A stretch of DNA of 46,977 nucleotides from a bacterium. GTDB lineage: Bacteria > CLD3 > SB21. A program made the translations under genes and the position numbers. Every line of letters starts with the position of its first letter. Positions within the stretch are counted from its first letter, which is position 1. Shown here piece by piece: positions 25,086 through 34,056 of this stretch. The stretch spans positions 1 through 46,977 of the forward strand of contig JAIBAF010000025.1 in NCBI GenBank assembly GCA_019695335.1. Direction: 5' to 3'. Under the pieces are notes generated by a model. It made no database searches. It was not told the origin of the DNA and saw only the letters and a program-made list of their open reading frames with translations.

Positions 25086-25128
25086 AAAAACCGAGGCAGT
25101 TCGAAAGAGCTGTGTTCGGTTTTTTTTT
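25086..25128 (+). terminator. Rho-independent terminator after the PorV-like gene
   Basis: AAAACCGA near 25087-25094 pairs with TCGGTTTT ending near 25123. An inner CAG/CTG pairing is possible, and a run of nine or more T follows to 25128. It separates the PorV-like gene from the pseudo-M6 gene. Confidence 0.8.
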
Positions 25129-25154
25129 GGAAATCTAAAGCTGAAAAAAACTGC

Positions 25155-28100
25155 ATGCGATCAGTCATACTTCTGATTCTCTTATCGTCATCTTTAATCG
25201 GACAAAATCTCCAACTCCGTAAACACCTGTCATTGGCCAGATCATCTGCGGCAACGATGACATCCGGAATACCGCGTCATGTTAATGTACTCGCGTTACG
25301 CGTTCAATTTCGGCTTGAAGATCCCGACAACGATCGCACAACGGGTAATGGTCATTTTGATTTAGGCGCCAATCCAAATCGTACTATTGACCCACCTCCG
25401 CATAATAAACGTTATTTCGAAGATCAATTGCTCGCTATGAAAAATTATTTTCTCGATGTGTCTGACAGCAATTTGATCATTGATTATACTGTAAAACCCG
25501 ATAACGACGATGAAGCCATTACGCTCAATAAATTCATGCGCGAATATGGCAGAGACGCGTCGGAAGAACAGCGAAGCCTGCGGCTGGCGGAATTTTTCTA
25601 TGATGCTATTGCAAAAGCCGATAGTATGGGCACAATTGATTTTTCGTTGTATGATTATGTCATAATTTTTCATGCCGGTGTTGGTCAGGACTTTAGTCGT
25701 AGCGACAATACTCCGGATGATCTTTCATCGCGATTTGTAACATTGGATCTTTTGCAGCAACGATTTGGCTCAACCTTCGATGGAGTTCCGGTTAATAATG
25801 ACAACATTAAAATTCATAATGGCATTGTTGTACCAGAGACGGAAACGCAAGCATTGATTGATCCGTTTTTTGGATTGGAAGACACGGTCGAAGTTGGCCT
25901 TACTGGAATTCTTGTTTCTAATTTCGGAAGCCAGCTTGGTATGCCTGACCTTTTTAATACGAGTAATGGAACAAATGGTATCGGCGTGTTTGGCCTGGAA
26001 GACCAGGGTGCGCTCAATGGTGACGGGTTGATTCCTGCCGAACCTGATCCGTGGACAAAAATTTACATGGGCTGGGCTGCACCTATCGTCATCAGCGATA
26101 GTATCAATTTGATGCTTTCTCCAAAAAAAATAGCCGGAAAGAATACCATCATTAAAGTCCCAATTAATTCAAGCGAGTATTTTCTTATTGAAAATAAACA
26201 GCAAAACGTCATCCCAGATGAATTGTCACCGACTTTTATCTTTCATGCGATCAAAGACAGCAATGAATCGACAGGTGTCGTAACCTATGATACGTTGTAT
26301 AAAGCCGGCGCCATCCGATCGTCAGAAACTAAAGTGATAACCAACATCGATGAATACGACAGCGCTCTACCGGGAAACGGCCTGTTAATATGGCACATCG
26401 ATGAAAAAATCATTACTTCTAATTTGATTTCCAATTCAATTAACAATGATCCCAACAGGCGCGGCGTGCGTTTAGTAGAGGCGTCCGGCAGCCAGGATAT
26501 TGGTTTTACCAATAGCGGTGATTTGTTTGATTTTTACTTCAAAGGTAATGAAGCATTCGCAGTCTTTAATCAAAATGTTGACTCCATTTTTCTGACGCCA
26601 TTTTCAGTGCCCAATTCCCTGAGTAATGATCGTGCCAATCACGGCATTACGATCTCTCAAATCAGCACGCTGCAACCGATTATGTCGATGAACATTCGGA
26701 CATCGTTGATGCAAAAAGGTTTTCCGCAATATACAGGAGAGCGATTCGGTTTCAATTCAGTTACCTATGGCGACATTGCCGGCGATACCCGCGAGGAAAT
26801 TATTGCCGCGAGTAGCGATGGAAGTGTGTGGGCTTGGAACTCTGATGGTAAACCGGTTATCACAAGTTCTCATTTCAAAACTTATTACGGATTAGGCGGC
26901 GATTCGACCGAATACCCCGTCGCATTTTTTGCTTCAACTTCAGATTCCATTTTAGTTTCACCTGCATTGGCTGATTTGGACAATGATGGAAAGTCAGACA
27001 TCATCGTCGGTACAAAAAGCGGGCACATTGTAGCGTGGAAGGCTGAAGATGCCGACGTCGACCAATCGGCTGATACGTTGTTTGTATATCAAACCGGAAA
27101 TGCTATCACGTCAAGTCCAATGATTATGCCTGATAAAAAAATTATTGCAGGATGTCAAAACGGATTATTGGTCATCCTCAATTCTAATGGCACATTGGCC
27201 AATTCAGTGAATTTGAGCCACCCGATTTTATCTACAGCCTTATTTAATAACGATTCGGTGTTGGTCAGCACATCGTCTGAACTGATTATTTTATCGATAT
27301 CAACAATGAATTTTTCGGTATTGGACAACGCATCAGGATCCTTTATTGCCGGCGACTTATCACACAGCGGGCGTACAACAGCCATCGCATTGGATCAGTC
27401 CGGAACGACCGGCGTCATTAAAACTTTTCTTGGTCCAAATTCCAATCTGTCTTTTTCAGTATCGGAAAAAGTTTTTTCCCAGTTGTCAATGGCCGATATC
27501 GATAAAGACGGTTTTTTAGAAATTGTGCTGGCTGGCTCAAATAAAATTTATGCGTTTAATCATAACGGAAGTTTAGTTACAAATTTTCCAATTACGCTTA
27601 ATGCCCGTAATCCTGTTGGTCTGATTTCTTCTTCCGTTTTAATCGGCGATATCGACGGAGATAATGCTATGGATCTTTTGACGGCCGCTTCGAATGGCTT
27701 GATCCATGCGTACGATTTGAAAGGCAGTCCTAAATCCGGATTTCCACTGGCTACAGGTCAATCGATTTTAGGATCCCCAGCCATCTTGGATGCCGATCAC
27801 GACGGCGACATTGAGATCGTTGCTGCGTGCGAAGACGGGTTTATTTACATGTGGGATTTGCCCGGAACATATAATTCAGCCCAAATCAAGTGGGGACAAT
27901 TTCTGCACGATGCCGTTCATTCGGCCTTTACAGATGAACAAGCAACACCCATCACACCCGGCAATGAATTAATGCCCAAAAGATCGGTGTATAATTACCC
28001 GAATCCGGCTCGAGGTGAGAGCACAACCATCCGATATTATTTATCCGAACAAGCGGATGTAACGATTCACATTGTTGATTTAGCCGGTGATTTGGTTCAA

Positions 28101-28253
28101 ACGCTTCGAGGACCAGGCGCTGCTGCTACGGATAATGAAGTTGTGTGGCCGTTAAACAAGATTCAGAGCGGCATTTATTTTGCGAAAATAACCGCCAAAA
28201 CTTCGGGTGGGAAAAAATCCACGCGTACCATCAAAATTGCGGTGTCCAAGTAA
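25155..28253 (+). CDS. Exported M6-peptidase-like protein with degenerate zinc site, FG-GAP/propeller repeats and T9SS-type tail
   Basis: This is a 1032-residue protein. A signal peptide (about 1-16) is followed by a domain laid out like M6 (immune inhibitor A-type) metallopeptidases to about 350: VNVLALRVQFRLEDPDND, KRYFEDQLLAMKNYFLDVS, and then GILVSNFGSQLGMPDLFNTS with GIGVFGLEDQGALNGDG. M6 enzymes have HEFGHxLGxPDLY where this protein has SNFGSQLGMPDLF (Ser255-Asn-Phe-Gly-Ser259), so both zinc His and the catalytic Glu are gone. Residues about 530-930 hold FG-GAP/PQQ-like propeller blades (ADLDNDGKSDIIVGT, ADIDKDGFLEIVLAG, GDIDGDNAMDLLTAAS, LDADHDGDIEIVAAC). The last 80 residues (YNYPNPARGESTTIRYYL, SGIYFAKITA) are a type A T9SS-like sorting tail. 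It is predicted to be a secreted, non-catalytic binding or structural protein. Confidence 0.85.
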   Translation: MRSVILLILLSSSLIGQNLQLRKHLSLARSSAATMTSGIPRHVNVLALRVQFRLEDPDNDRTTGNGHFDLGANPNRTIDPPPHNKRYFEDQLLAMKNYFLDVSDSNLIIDYTVKPDNDDEAITLNKFMREYGRDASEEQRSLRLAEFFYDAIAKADSMGTIDFSLYDYVIIFHAGVGQDFSRSDNTPDDLSSRFVTLDLLQQRFGSTFDGVPVNNDNIKIHNGIVVPETETQALIDPFFGLEDTVEVGLTGILVSNFGSQLGMPDLFNTSNGTNGIGVFGLEDQGALNGDGLIPAEPDPWTKIYMGWAAPIVISDSINLMLSPKKIAGKNTIIKVPINSSEYFLIENKQQNVIPDELSPTFIFHAIKDSNESTGVVTYDTLYKAGAIRSSETKVITNIDEYDSALPGNGLLIWHIDEKIITSNLISNSINNDPNRRGVRLVEASGSQDIGFTNSGDLFDFYFKGNEAFAVFNQNVDSIFLTPFSVPNSLSNDRANHGITISQISTLQPIMSMNIRTSLMQKGFPQYTGERFGFNSVTYGDIAGDTREEIIAASSDGSVWAWNSDGKPVITSSHFKTYYGLGGDSTEYPVAFFASTSDSILVSPALADLDNDGKSDIIVGTKSGHIVAWKAEDADVDQSADTLFVYQTGNAITSSPMIMPDKKIIAGCQNGLLVILNSNGTLANSVNLSHPILSTALFNNDSVLVSTSSELIILSISTMNFSVLDNASGSFIAGDLSHSGRTTAIALDQSGTTGVIKTFLGPNSNLSFSVSEKVFSQLSMADIDKDGFLEIVLAGSNKIYAFNHNGSLVTNFPITLNARNPVGLISSSVLIGDIDGDNAMDLLTAASNGLIHAYDLKGSPKSGFPLATGQSILGSPAILDADHDGDIEIVAACEDGFIYMWDLPGTYNSAQIKWGQFLHDAVHSAFTDEQATPITPGNELMPKRSVYNYPNPARGESTTIRYYLSEQADVTIHIVDLAGDLVQTLRGPGAAATDNEVVWPLNKIQSGIYFAKITAKTSGGKKSTRTIKIAVSK

Positions 28254-28286
28254 CATGATCACCTTATTCATTGAGGCTTGCATCGT

Positions 28287-29801
28287 TTGAGCGCGAATCA
28301 ACAAACGATTTCTGAAACAAGTGTCGTTGCCAGGGGCGCCTTTATCAACTTAATCGGCAATCTCGGTAAACTCTCCCATTTCGTTTTTGATATTATTGCA
28401 ACTCGAGTGTTGGGACAGACGGTTTTCGGCTATTTCAGCACTACGTGGTTAATTATGAACCTTGCCTTTATCGTATGCTATTTTGGCGCTCATCGCCTCG
28501 TGATCGATTTTGTCGTCAAAAGCCGGACTGAAAATGATGAAGAATATTACAAGGGTATTGCGGCATATATTTATCTGAGCTTCATGCTCAGCGCGTTTTT
28601 TGTGCTTTTTATGTACTTGTTTGCAGGTGACATTGCACGATGGCTGGATAAACCGCCTCTGGAAGAATATCTGAAAATCATGTCGTGGTCAACGCCGTTT
28701 TATTGTTTGACGACCATTTTATTGACGGCAACGCGCGGATTAAAATTTATGAAGTTTTGGGTATTCGTGCGAAACGGCGCCGAACCATTTCTTGATCTCA
28801 TATTTTTATGCATTATTTTCTTTTCGCTCTCTATTGTGGCAGCTCCGTTCTATGCCAAAGCGCTGGGTTTCACTGGCGGATGCTTTGTTGCACTATACTT
28901 TTTCAATAAATTTTTTTCGTTTAAAAAAATCTTCCGGTTTTGGCCTCCATTCAGTATTTGGAAACGGATCGTATCATTCGGATTACCGGTCATGTTTGCC
29001 GACTTTCTGTCCATTGTAATTTTAAAAGTTGACGTTATTGTGCTTAGCATTTTAGCGCCTGCGGGGCCCGTGGCCGTATTTCAGATAATTCTGAATATTG
29101 CCAATACCATGCGCAACATCCCGCAGGCTATCGACCCGATCATGATGCCGGTTGTAGTCGAAATGCGTCAGAAGAAAAATTACGACGCGCTAGAAAAAAT
29201 TTATTCTACAATCATCCATATCAGTTTTTTTCTCAGTGCAGGATTTTTTGTACTCAATGTACTTTTCGGTCATTTGCTGTTGAACGTTTACGGAAGCGAT
29301 TTTGTATACGGCACCACGGCTCTTGTTCTCACATGTTTTGGCATTATGCTGCATACAGTTTTTTCAAGCGTCGAACCGGTATTGATCATGTCAGGATTTC
29401 CTTATTTAAATTTATTTAACAATATTTTTTTCGTTGTGGTCAATCTTGTGATAGATTTTCTGCTCATTCCAAGTTATGGAATCCTTGGTGCAGCTATCGG
29501 ATGCGTCACGGCCAGTGCTTTGACAGCCGGTTTGCAGTTGGGACAACTTTATTTTAAACTCAAGTTACGACCGATTCGATGGGATAATTGGCAAGTCGCG
29601 GCGTTTGGCGCTGCTTTTTTTGTAATCTATAGCGGACTTGACTTACTGTTCGATCGATTAGGTATCAACAACATAACTATACAAATTTTTTCTTTTATTT
29701 CTTATCTTGTATTATATCTATATTTCGGGTGGAAATGGATTTTTCATGATGATGATCGATTGATATTCTCAACTATTCTAAAAAAGAAACAGACTTCTTA
29801 G
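28287..29801 (+). CDS. Polysaccharide/oligosaccharide flippase (Wzx/MATE-like)
   Basis: A polytopic inner-membrane protein of about 504 residues with 12-14 hydrophobic segments and the typical beginning of polysaccharide-biosynthesis flippases: TSVVARGAFINLIGNLGKLS followed by VFDIIATRVLGQTVFGYFS. Later landmarks are FGLPVMFADFLSIVILKVDV, NTMRNIPQAIDPIMMPVVVE and LLIPSYGILGAAIGCVTAS. Such proteins move lipid-linked sugar repeat units across the membrane. I chose the TTG at 28287 because the only SD (GAGG, 28273-28276) is 10 nt before it; another TTG at 28278 would leave only 1 nt. It is 33 nt after the pseudo-M6 gene. Its TAG stop directly adjoins the SD of the RNase R gene. The substrate glycan is unknown; rfbB at 21603-22613 may serve the same product. 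Confidence 0.9.
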   Translation: MSANQQTISETSVVARGAFINLIGNLGKLSHFVFDIIATRVLGQTVFGYFSTTWLIMNLAFIVCYFGAHRLVIDFVVKSRTENDEEYYKGIAAYIYLSFMLSAFFVLFMYLFAGDIARWLDKPPLEEYLKIMSWSTPFYCLTTILLTATRGLKFMKFWVFVRNGAEPFLDLIFLCIIFFSLSIVAAPFYAKALGFTGGCFVALYFFNKFFSFKKIFRFWPPFSIWKRIVSFGLPVMFADFLSIVILKVDVIVLSILAPAGPVAVFQIILNIANTMRNIPQAIDPIMMPVVVEMRQKKNYDALEKIYSTIIHISFFLSAGFFVLNVLFGHLLLNVYGSDFVYGTTALVLTCFGIMLHTVFSSVEPVLIMSGFPYLNLFNNIFFVVVNLVIDFLLIPSYGILGAAIGCVTASALTAGLQLGQLYFKLKLRPIRWDNWQVAAFGAAFFVIYSGLDLLFDRLGINNITIQIFSFISYLVLYLYFGWKWIFHDDDRLIFSTILKKKQTS

Positions 29802-29810
29802 GGAGGAACT

Positions 29811-31952
29811 ATTAAAGAAACATTAAACCGGCTTATTGCATTTTTTCGACAACAACCCGGAAAACAATTCAAGTTGAAGGAAATTGCCCGCCAGTTAGGT
29901 ATTAAGTCGGCAAAAGAACTCGACAAATTATCCGATGCCGTTAATGAACTGCTCCATAACGGATCGCTCGTCAAGAAAGGCAAATATTACAGCTATCGCT
30001 CAAGCCTGCTTCAAGGAACTATTTCAATCAACAAAAGTGGCGAGGGTTTCGTAACCGTTGTCGGATACGAACAGGATTTTTTTATTTCGCCATCACGATT
30101 ACGTACGGCTTTACATGGCGATAAAGTGATGATCGTGCCTATTGCAAAACGACGCAGCGGCAAACGTATTGAAGCCGAGGTTGTCGAAGTAATTGAACGG
30201 AAAAATACGCGCGTAATCGGTACGTTTGAACAGCGTCCGCAATTTGCACTGGTCATCCCCGATGATGTTCGTTTCCGGCGTGATATTTATGTTGCCGCTG
30301 GCGCTACAAACCATGCAAAGCCTGGACAAAAAGTTGTTGTCCGACTCGATTCGTGGGAAGATGAATATCAGAACCCTGAGGGTACGATTGTCGAAGTTCT
30401 TGGTTTTCCTGATGAAAAAGGTGTGGACGTTCTTTCGGTTGTCAAAGCACACGACTTACATTTCGATTTCCCAAAACGAGTGATGGAAGAAAGCGATCGC
30501 ATTTCTGAAATGATTCCGCCGGAAGAAATTGAACGCCGGATGGATTTTCGTGAAGAAATTTGTTTTACAATCGATCCTTTTGACGCCAAGGATTTTGATG
30601 ACGCCGTATCATTGAAATTGCTTGATGACGGACATTATCTGCTTGGCGTGCACATTGCCGATGTTAGCTACTATGTTCGCGAAAAGACAGAGTTGGATCG
30701 TGAAGCATACAAACGCGGAACCAGCACTTATCTGGTTGATCAGGTTATACCGATGCTGCCGGAAAAATTATCCAATGTCGTCTGCAGTCTTCGTCCGCAT
30801 GTTGACCGATTGACTTATAGCGTATTTATGGTGATCGATCATACCGGCGCTGTTGTCGATTACGATATCGTTGAAACGATCATTCACAGTAAACGCCGGT
30901 TCACCTACGAAGAAATTCAGAGCGTCATCGACGGACAAACGCCCGATGCATTGGATTCGGCTATCCTGGATCAGATACTTACAATGCGCCAACTGTCACA
31001 ACTTTTAACCAAGAAGCGGCTCCACGACGGCAGCATCGATTTTGACACGCCTGAATCAAAGTTCATCCTTGACGAAAATGGAAAACCTGTTCAATGTTAT
31101 CGCAAAGACCGCTTGGCCAGTCATCGTTTGGTCGAAGAGTTTATGCTGTTGGCTAATCAAACCGTCTCGAGACATATCGGTTTGCACACTCATACTTCGA
31201 AAAAAAATCATTACCCGTTCTTGTATCGTATTCATGATAAACCGGTGACGGAAAAGTTTGAAAATTTCCTGCGGTTACTCAAAGTTTTCGGGCATGATTC
31301 GCATTTACCTAAATCCCGCGATCAAATAAGACCTAAACAAATTCAAAAAATTATTGAAAAGGTTAAGGGTACAAAAGAAGATCTTTTAATCGAAAAAGTT
31401 GCTATTCGCTCGATGGCTAAAGCAGAATATTCACCGGTCAATATTGGACATTTTGGTTTGGCATTTGATTATTACTCACACTTCACCTCACCCATTCGCC
31501 GGTATCCCGACTTGATCGTACACCGTCTTCTCAAAGAGTACGATCAGGGAATGACTTACAAACGTGTCGATTGGTGGCGGGAAGTATTGCCTGAAATGGC
31601 CAAACATTGCTCTGATCGAGAAAAAATCGCCATGGAAGCCGAACGTGAGTCAATTAAAGTAAAACAAGTTGAGTTCATGATGCAGCATATCGGTAATGTG
31701 TACGAAGGCATCATTTCAGGCGTAACCGGATTCGGAATTTTTGTGGAAATTGCTGAATTTCTGATTGAAGGATTGATTCACATCCGCAACCTCGAGGGCG
31801 ATTATTATATTTTCGACGACAAAAATTATCGCTTAACGGGCGAACGTAAAAAACGTTCATTCCAACTGGGTGATGAAGTGACGGTACGAGTCGCAAACAT
31901 CAATCGTGATAAACATGAAGTGGATTTTGAACTTGTGGACAATGAATTATGA
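29811..31952 (+). CDS. rnr: Ribonuclease R, apparently initiated at an AUU codon
   Basis: 3'-to-5' exoribonuclease of the RNase II family, 713 residues from 29811. Order: N-terminal winged-helix region (LNRLIAFFRQQPGKQFKLKE, ELDKLSDAVNELLHNGSL), cold-shock domains (SGEGFVTVVG), the RNB catalytic domain with the metal-binding aspartates Asp255, Asp261, Asp263 and Asp264 (IDPFDAKDFDDAVSL), HYPFLYRIHDKP, HFTSPIRRYPDLIVHRLL, and a C-terminal S1 domain (YEGIISGVTGFGIFVEIAEF). It degrades structured RNA in the cytoplasm. The first ATG/GTG/TTG in frame is the TTG at 29874, which lacks an SD and would cut the winged helix. The ATT at 29811 has GGAGG 4 nt before it, and the frame is closed upstream by the flippase stop. 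Its stop overlaps the lptG-type ATG. Confidence 0.93.
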   Translation: MKETLNRLIAFFRQQPGKQFKLKEIARQLGIKSAKELDKLSDAVNELLHNGSLVKKGKYYSYRSSLLQGTISINKSGEGFVTVVGYEQDFFISPSRLRTALHGDKVMIVPIAKRRSGKRIEAEVVEVIERKNTRVIGTFEQRPQFALVIPDDVRFRRDIYVAAGATNHAKPGQKVVVRLDSWEDEYQNPEGTIVEVLGFPDEKGVDVLSVVKAHDLHFDFPKRVMEESDRISEMIPPEEIERRMDFREEICFTIDPFDAKDFDDAVSLKLLDDGHYLLGVHIADVSYYVREKTELDREAYKRGTSTYLVDQVIPMLPEKLSNVVCSLRPHVDRLTYSVFMVIDHTGAVVDYDIVETIIHSKRRFTYEEIQSVIDGQTPDALDSAILDQILTMRQLSQLLTKKRLHDGSIDFDTPESKFILDENGKPVQCYRKDRLASHRLVEEFMLLANQTVSRHIGLHTHTSKKNHYPFLYRIHDKPVTEKFENFLRLLKVFGHDSHLPKSRDQIRPKQIQKIIEKVKGTKEDLLIEKVAIRSMAKAEYSPVNIGHFGLAFDYYSHFTSPIRRYPDLIVHRLLKEYDQGMTYKRVDWWREVLPEMAKHCSDREKIAMEAERESIKVKQVEFMMQHIGNVYEGIISGVTGFGIFVEIAEFLIEGLIHIRNLEGDYYIFDDKNYRLTGERKKRSFQLGDEVTVRVANINRDKHEVDFELVDNEL

Positions 31953-33043
31953 TTCTGTTCATATCCATATTGGACCGTTATTTAGTAAGAAAATTTCTGG
32001 CGGTGTTGATCTTTGCCCTGATCGCCATGGTTTCAATATTTGTGGCTGTCAACTACGTCGAAAACGCCGATAAATTCATCGACAGAAAAGTTCCAACCGA
32101 CATTATCATCAGCTATTATCTAAATTTCATTCCCAATATCATTACATTAACGCTGCCTGTCGATATCTTGCTGGCTAGTTTATTTTCGATCGGGAGTCTT
32201 GCTCGATTCAACGAATTGACAGCTATTAAAGCGTCCGGAGTAAGTTTGTACCGTCTTATTTTTCCGGTGTTGATGTGTGCAGCCGGTGTCAGTCTATTGA
32301 ATTTCTGGATCAGTGAGAACGTTGTCCCAACAGCCAATCAAAAAAAAACTGATTTGTGGCAAACGCATGTGGAGCGCGTTAATATCAACCGGCGTGCGAT
32401 GGGCCGCGATATAGCGATGTACGACCCGAGCGGTGTTAAAGTATTCATTGATAAATTCGATAAGAACAGACTGATCGCCAGCAATATATCGATTCAAAAG
32501 TTTTTCGGCACACAGTTAATCGAGCGAATGGATGCTCTAGAAGCAAACTGGGATTCCTCCAAGAATTCATGGAACTTCAAAAACGTTAGCGTTCGCACCT
32601 TTGATCAAGGACATGAAAAAGTCGAGCGCCTGACTGTGCTCGTAAAAGATGATCTGTTTTTCGATCCGGATGATATTTTGAGGCGCGAGCGTAATCCTGA
32701 AGAAATGAATTTCGAAGAGATGAGCGCTTTTATTTTGAAGCTCAAACGCAGCGGAGCTCGTACGGAAAGATGGGAAGTTGATTACCATTTAAAATTTTCA
32801 TACCCGCTGACTTGTTTTATCATGGTACTTTTCGGAGCGCCCCTCGCGGCATCCCGTCGCAAGAGTGGTGCTGGAATGAATATTTTTCTTACTCTCGTTA
32901 TTTGCTTCTCATATTGGATTTTGATTCAAATGGGCCGTTGGATGGGTTACAGTCAGTCCCTGACTCCGATTCAGGCAGCTTGGCTTGGCAACGCGGTTTT
33001 CGGCTTCTTAAGTCTTCTGATTTTGTCGCGAATGAAAAGCTAA
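31949..33043 (+). CDS. lptG: LptF/LptG-family LPS export permease (YjgP/YjgQ)
   Basis: A 364-residue inner-membrane protein. An N-terminal group of membrane helices (LVRKFLAVLIFALIAMVSIF, then NFIPNIITLTLPVDILLASL) carries the family motif FNELTAIKASGVSLYRL. A periplasmic beta-jellyroll-like middle follows (about 130-260), then a C-terminal helix group (YPLTCFIMVLFGAPLAASRR, IQAAWLGNAVFGFLSLLIL). In the LptB2FGC complex these permeases extract LPS from the inner membrane. Only one of the F/G pair is in the window, and lptB is absent. The symbol is by similarity; LptF remains possible. The ATG overlaps the RNase R stop (ATGA), so the two are translationally coupled. Confidence 0.88.
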   Translation: MILFISILDRYLVRKFLAVLIFALIAMVSIFVAVNYVENADKFIDRKVPTDIIISYYLNFIPNIITLTLPVDILLASLFSIGSLARFNELTAIKASGVSLYRLIFPVLMCAAGVSLLNFWISENVVPTANQKKTDLWQTHVERVNINRRAMGRDIAMYDPSGVKVFIDKFDKNRLIASNISIQKFFGTQLIERMDALEANWDSSKNSWNFKNVSVRTFDQGHEKVERLTVLVKDDLFFDPDDILRRERNPEEMNFEEMSAFILKLKRSGARTERWEVDYHLKFSYPLTCFIMVLFGAPLAASRRKSGAGMNIFLTLVICFSYWILIQMGRWMGYSQSLTPIQAAWLGNAVFGFLSLLILSRMKS

Positions 33044-33057
33044 GATGGAAAATAAAA

Positions 33058-33094
33058 GAAGCGTTGCAGAACCCCTAAGAAACTGCAACGCTTC
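33058..33094 (+). terminator. Strong 12-bp hairpin after lptG
   Basis: GAAGCGTTGCAG (33058-33069) pairs perfectly with CTGCAACGCTTC (33083-33094) around a 13-nt loop, 14 nt after the lptG stop. There is no T-run after it, so it may act as an RNA 3'-end stabiliser or a factor-assisted terminator rather than a textbook rho-independent one. Confidence 0.5.
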
Positions 33095-33113
33095 ACAAAT
33101 TGATCAAAAGCCC

Positions 33114-33200
33114 TAACTTCAGACCAATTTACCCTAAACCCTCAAAACAAGGAGAAAATTTTCAAAAAACTGAAATGAACTTCACAGAAATCTGAAGTTA
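33114..33200. repeat. Inverted repeats with alternative pairing in the lptG-truA gap
   Basis: TAACTTCAGA (33114-33123) is the exact inverse of TCTGAAGTTA (33191-33200). A third copy of the first half, AACTTCA (33178-33184), can pair with the same right arm (33193-33199) around an 8-nt loop. The two hairpins exclude each other. A T-rich stretch follows on the plus strand. The remaining gap to 33319 is AT-rich and shows no gene. Confidence 0.35.
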
Positions 33201-33319
33201 CATTTATTTTTACTAATTTTAACTGTTTGTTTTTAAACAATTAAAGTTTAATCGTTGAATACTTACTTTTAAATAGGACAATTATTGTACCATGTTGGAG
33301 TCTACGTAGAGAATAAGCT

Positions 33320-34048
33320 TCAATAAATCACTTCTTCAAGACACAAACCTACGGCTGGCGCCGTAAATCCTGCAAGTTTACGATCCTCTTTTTCGATAAT
33401 GACCGGCAAGTCATTCGATGAAATTTTCCCTTTTCCCAGATTAATAAACGTTCCTACGAGACATCGTACCATGTTGTGCAGAAAACGGTTAGCATGAATT
33501 TCAAATATTTTTAATCCTTTTTCTTCATACCATTGCGCACCAATGACATTACAGCGATAATGATTGACTTCCGCTTCCGAAAGACAAAAAGTCTTAAAAC
33601 TTTTTTCTCCGAGCAAATGCACAACCGATTCCTGCATGATTTCAAAATTCAGCGTATGAGGGTAATACCAATGATACTGGCGACCAATAGCTATCGGCTG
33701 CTGAATGATCCGATATCTATATCGTCTGCTTTTGGCGGAAAATCGCGCATGAAAGTTCAAATCAACTTCTTCGACAGCTGTAATACGAACATCGTTAGGT
33801 AACACGGCATTAAGGCCTTTTTGTAAAGCGCCTGCTTCGATCAGTTTTTCAATTTTAAAGTTGCCCACTTGCCCCCGCGCATGAACTCCCGTATCAGTAC
33901 GTCCGGCCCCTTCAACTACGGCATCTTCGCCGGTAATATGCTTCACGGCTTTTTGCAATTCGCCCTGAACCGAACGTTGTTCTTTTTGGAACTGCCATCC
34001 GTGAAATTTCGTTCCGTCGTATTCGATATTGATTTTGATGTTGCGCAT
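33320..34048 (-). CDS. truA: tRNA pseudouridine(38-40) synthase
   Basis: A 242-residue enzyme isomerising uridines 38-40 in the tRNA anticodon stem. Diagnostic motifs are the N-terminal IEYDGTKFHGWQFQKEQRSV, the catalytic loop VEGAGRTDTGVHARGQVGNF with Asp52, FHARFSAKSRRYRYRI, and the C-terminal NRFLHNMVRCLVGTFINLGK. Length and motifs are normal. It follows the COX24-type mini-gene, from which it is separated by a palindromic terminator, so it probably has its own promoter in the short gap. It is convergent with lptG, with about 276 nt between them. Confidence 0.96.
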   Translation of the reverse strand: MRNIKINIEYDGTKFHGWQFQKEQRSVQGELQKAVKHITGEDAVVEGAGRTDTGVHARGQVGNFKIEKLIEAGALQKGLNAVLPNDVRITAVEEVDLNFHARFSAKSRRYRYRIIQQPIAIGRQYHWYYPHTLNFEIMQESVVHLLGEKSFKTFCLSEAEVNHYRCNVIGAQWYEEKGLKIFEIHANRFLHNMVRCLVGTFINLGKGKISSNDLPVIIEKEDRKLAGFTAPAVGLCLEEVIY

Positions 34049-34056
34049 AATTCAAT

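Noticed and set aside
25155-28253. Active M6 metallopeptidase
   Set aside because: The zinc-binding and catalytic residues are replaced (SNFGS in place of HEFGH), so calling it a protease would be wrong.
33149-33195. AGGAG followed by a short frame in the lptG-truA gap
   Set aside because: The only ATG is too far from the SD-like site and the frame ends after six codons.
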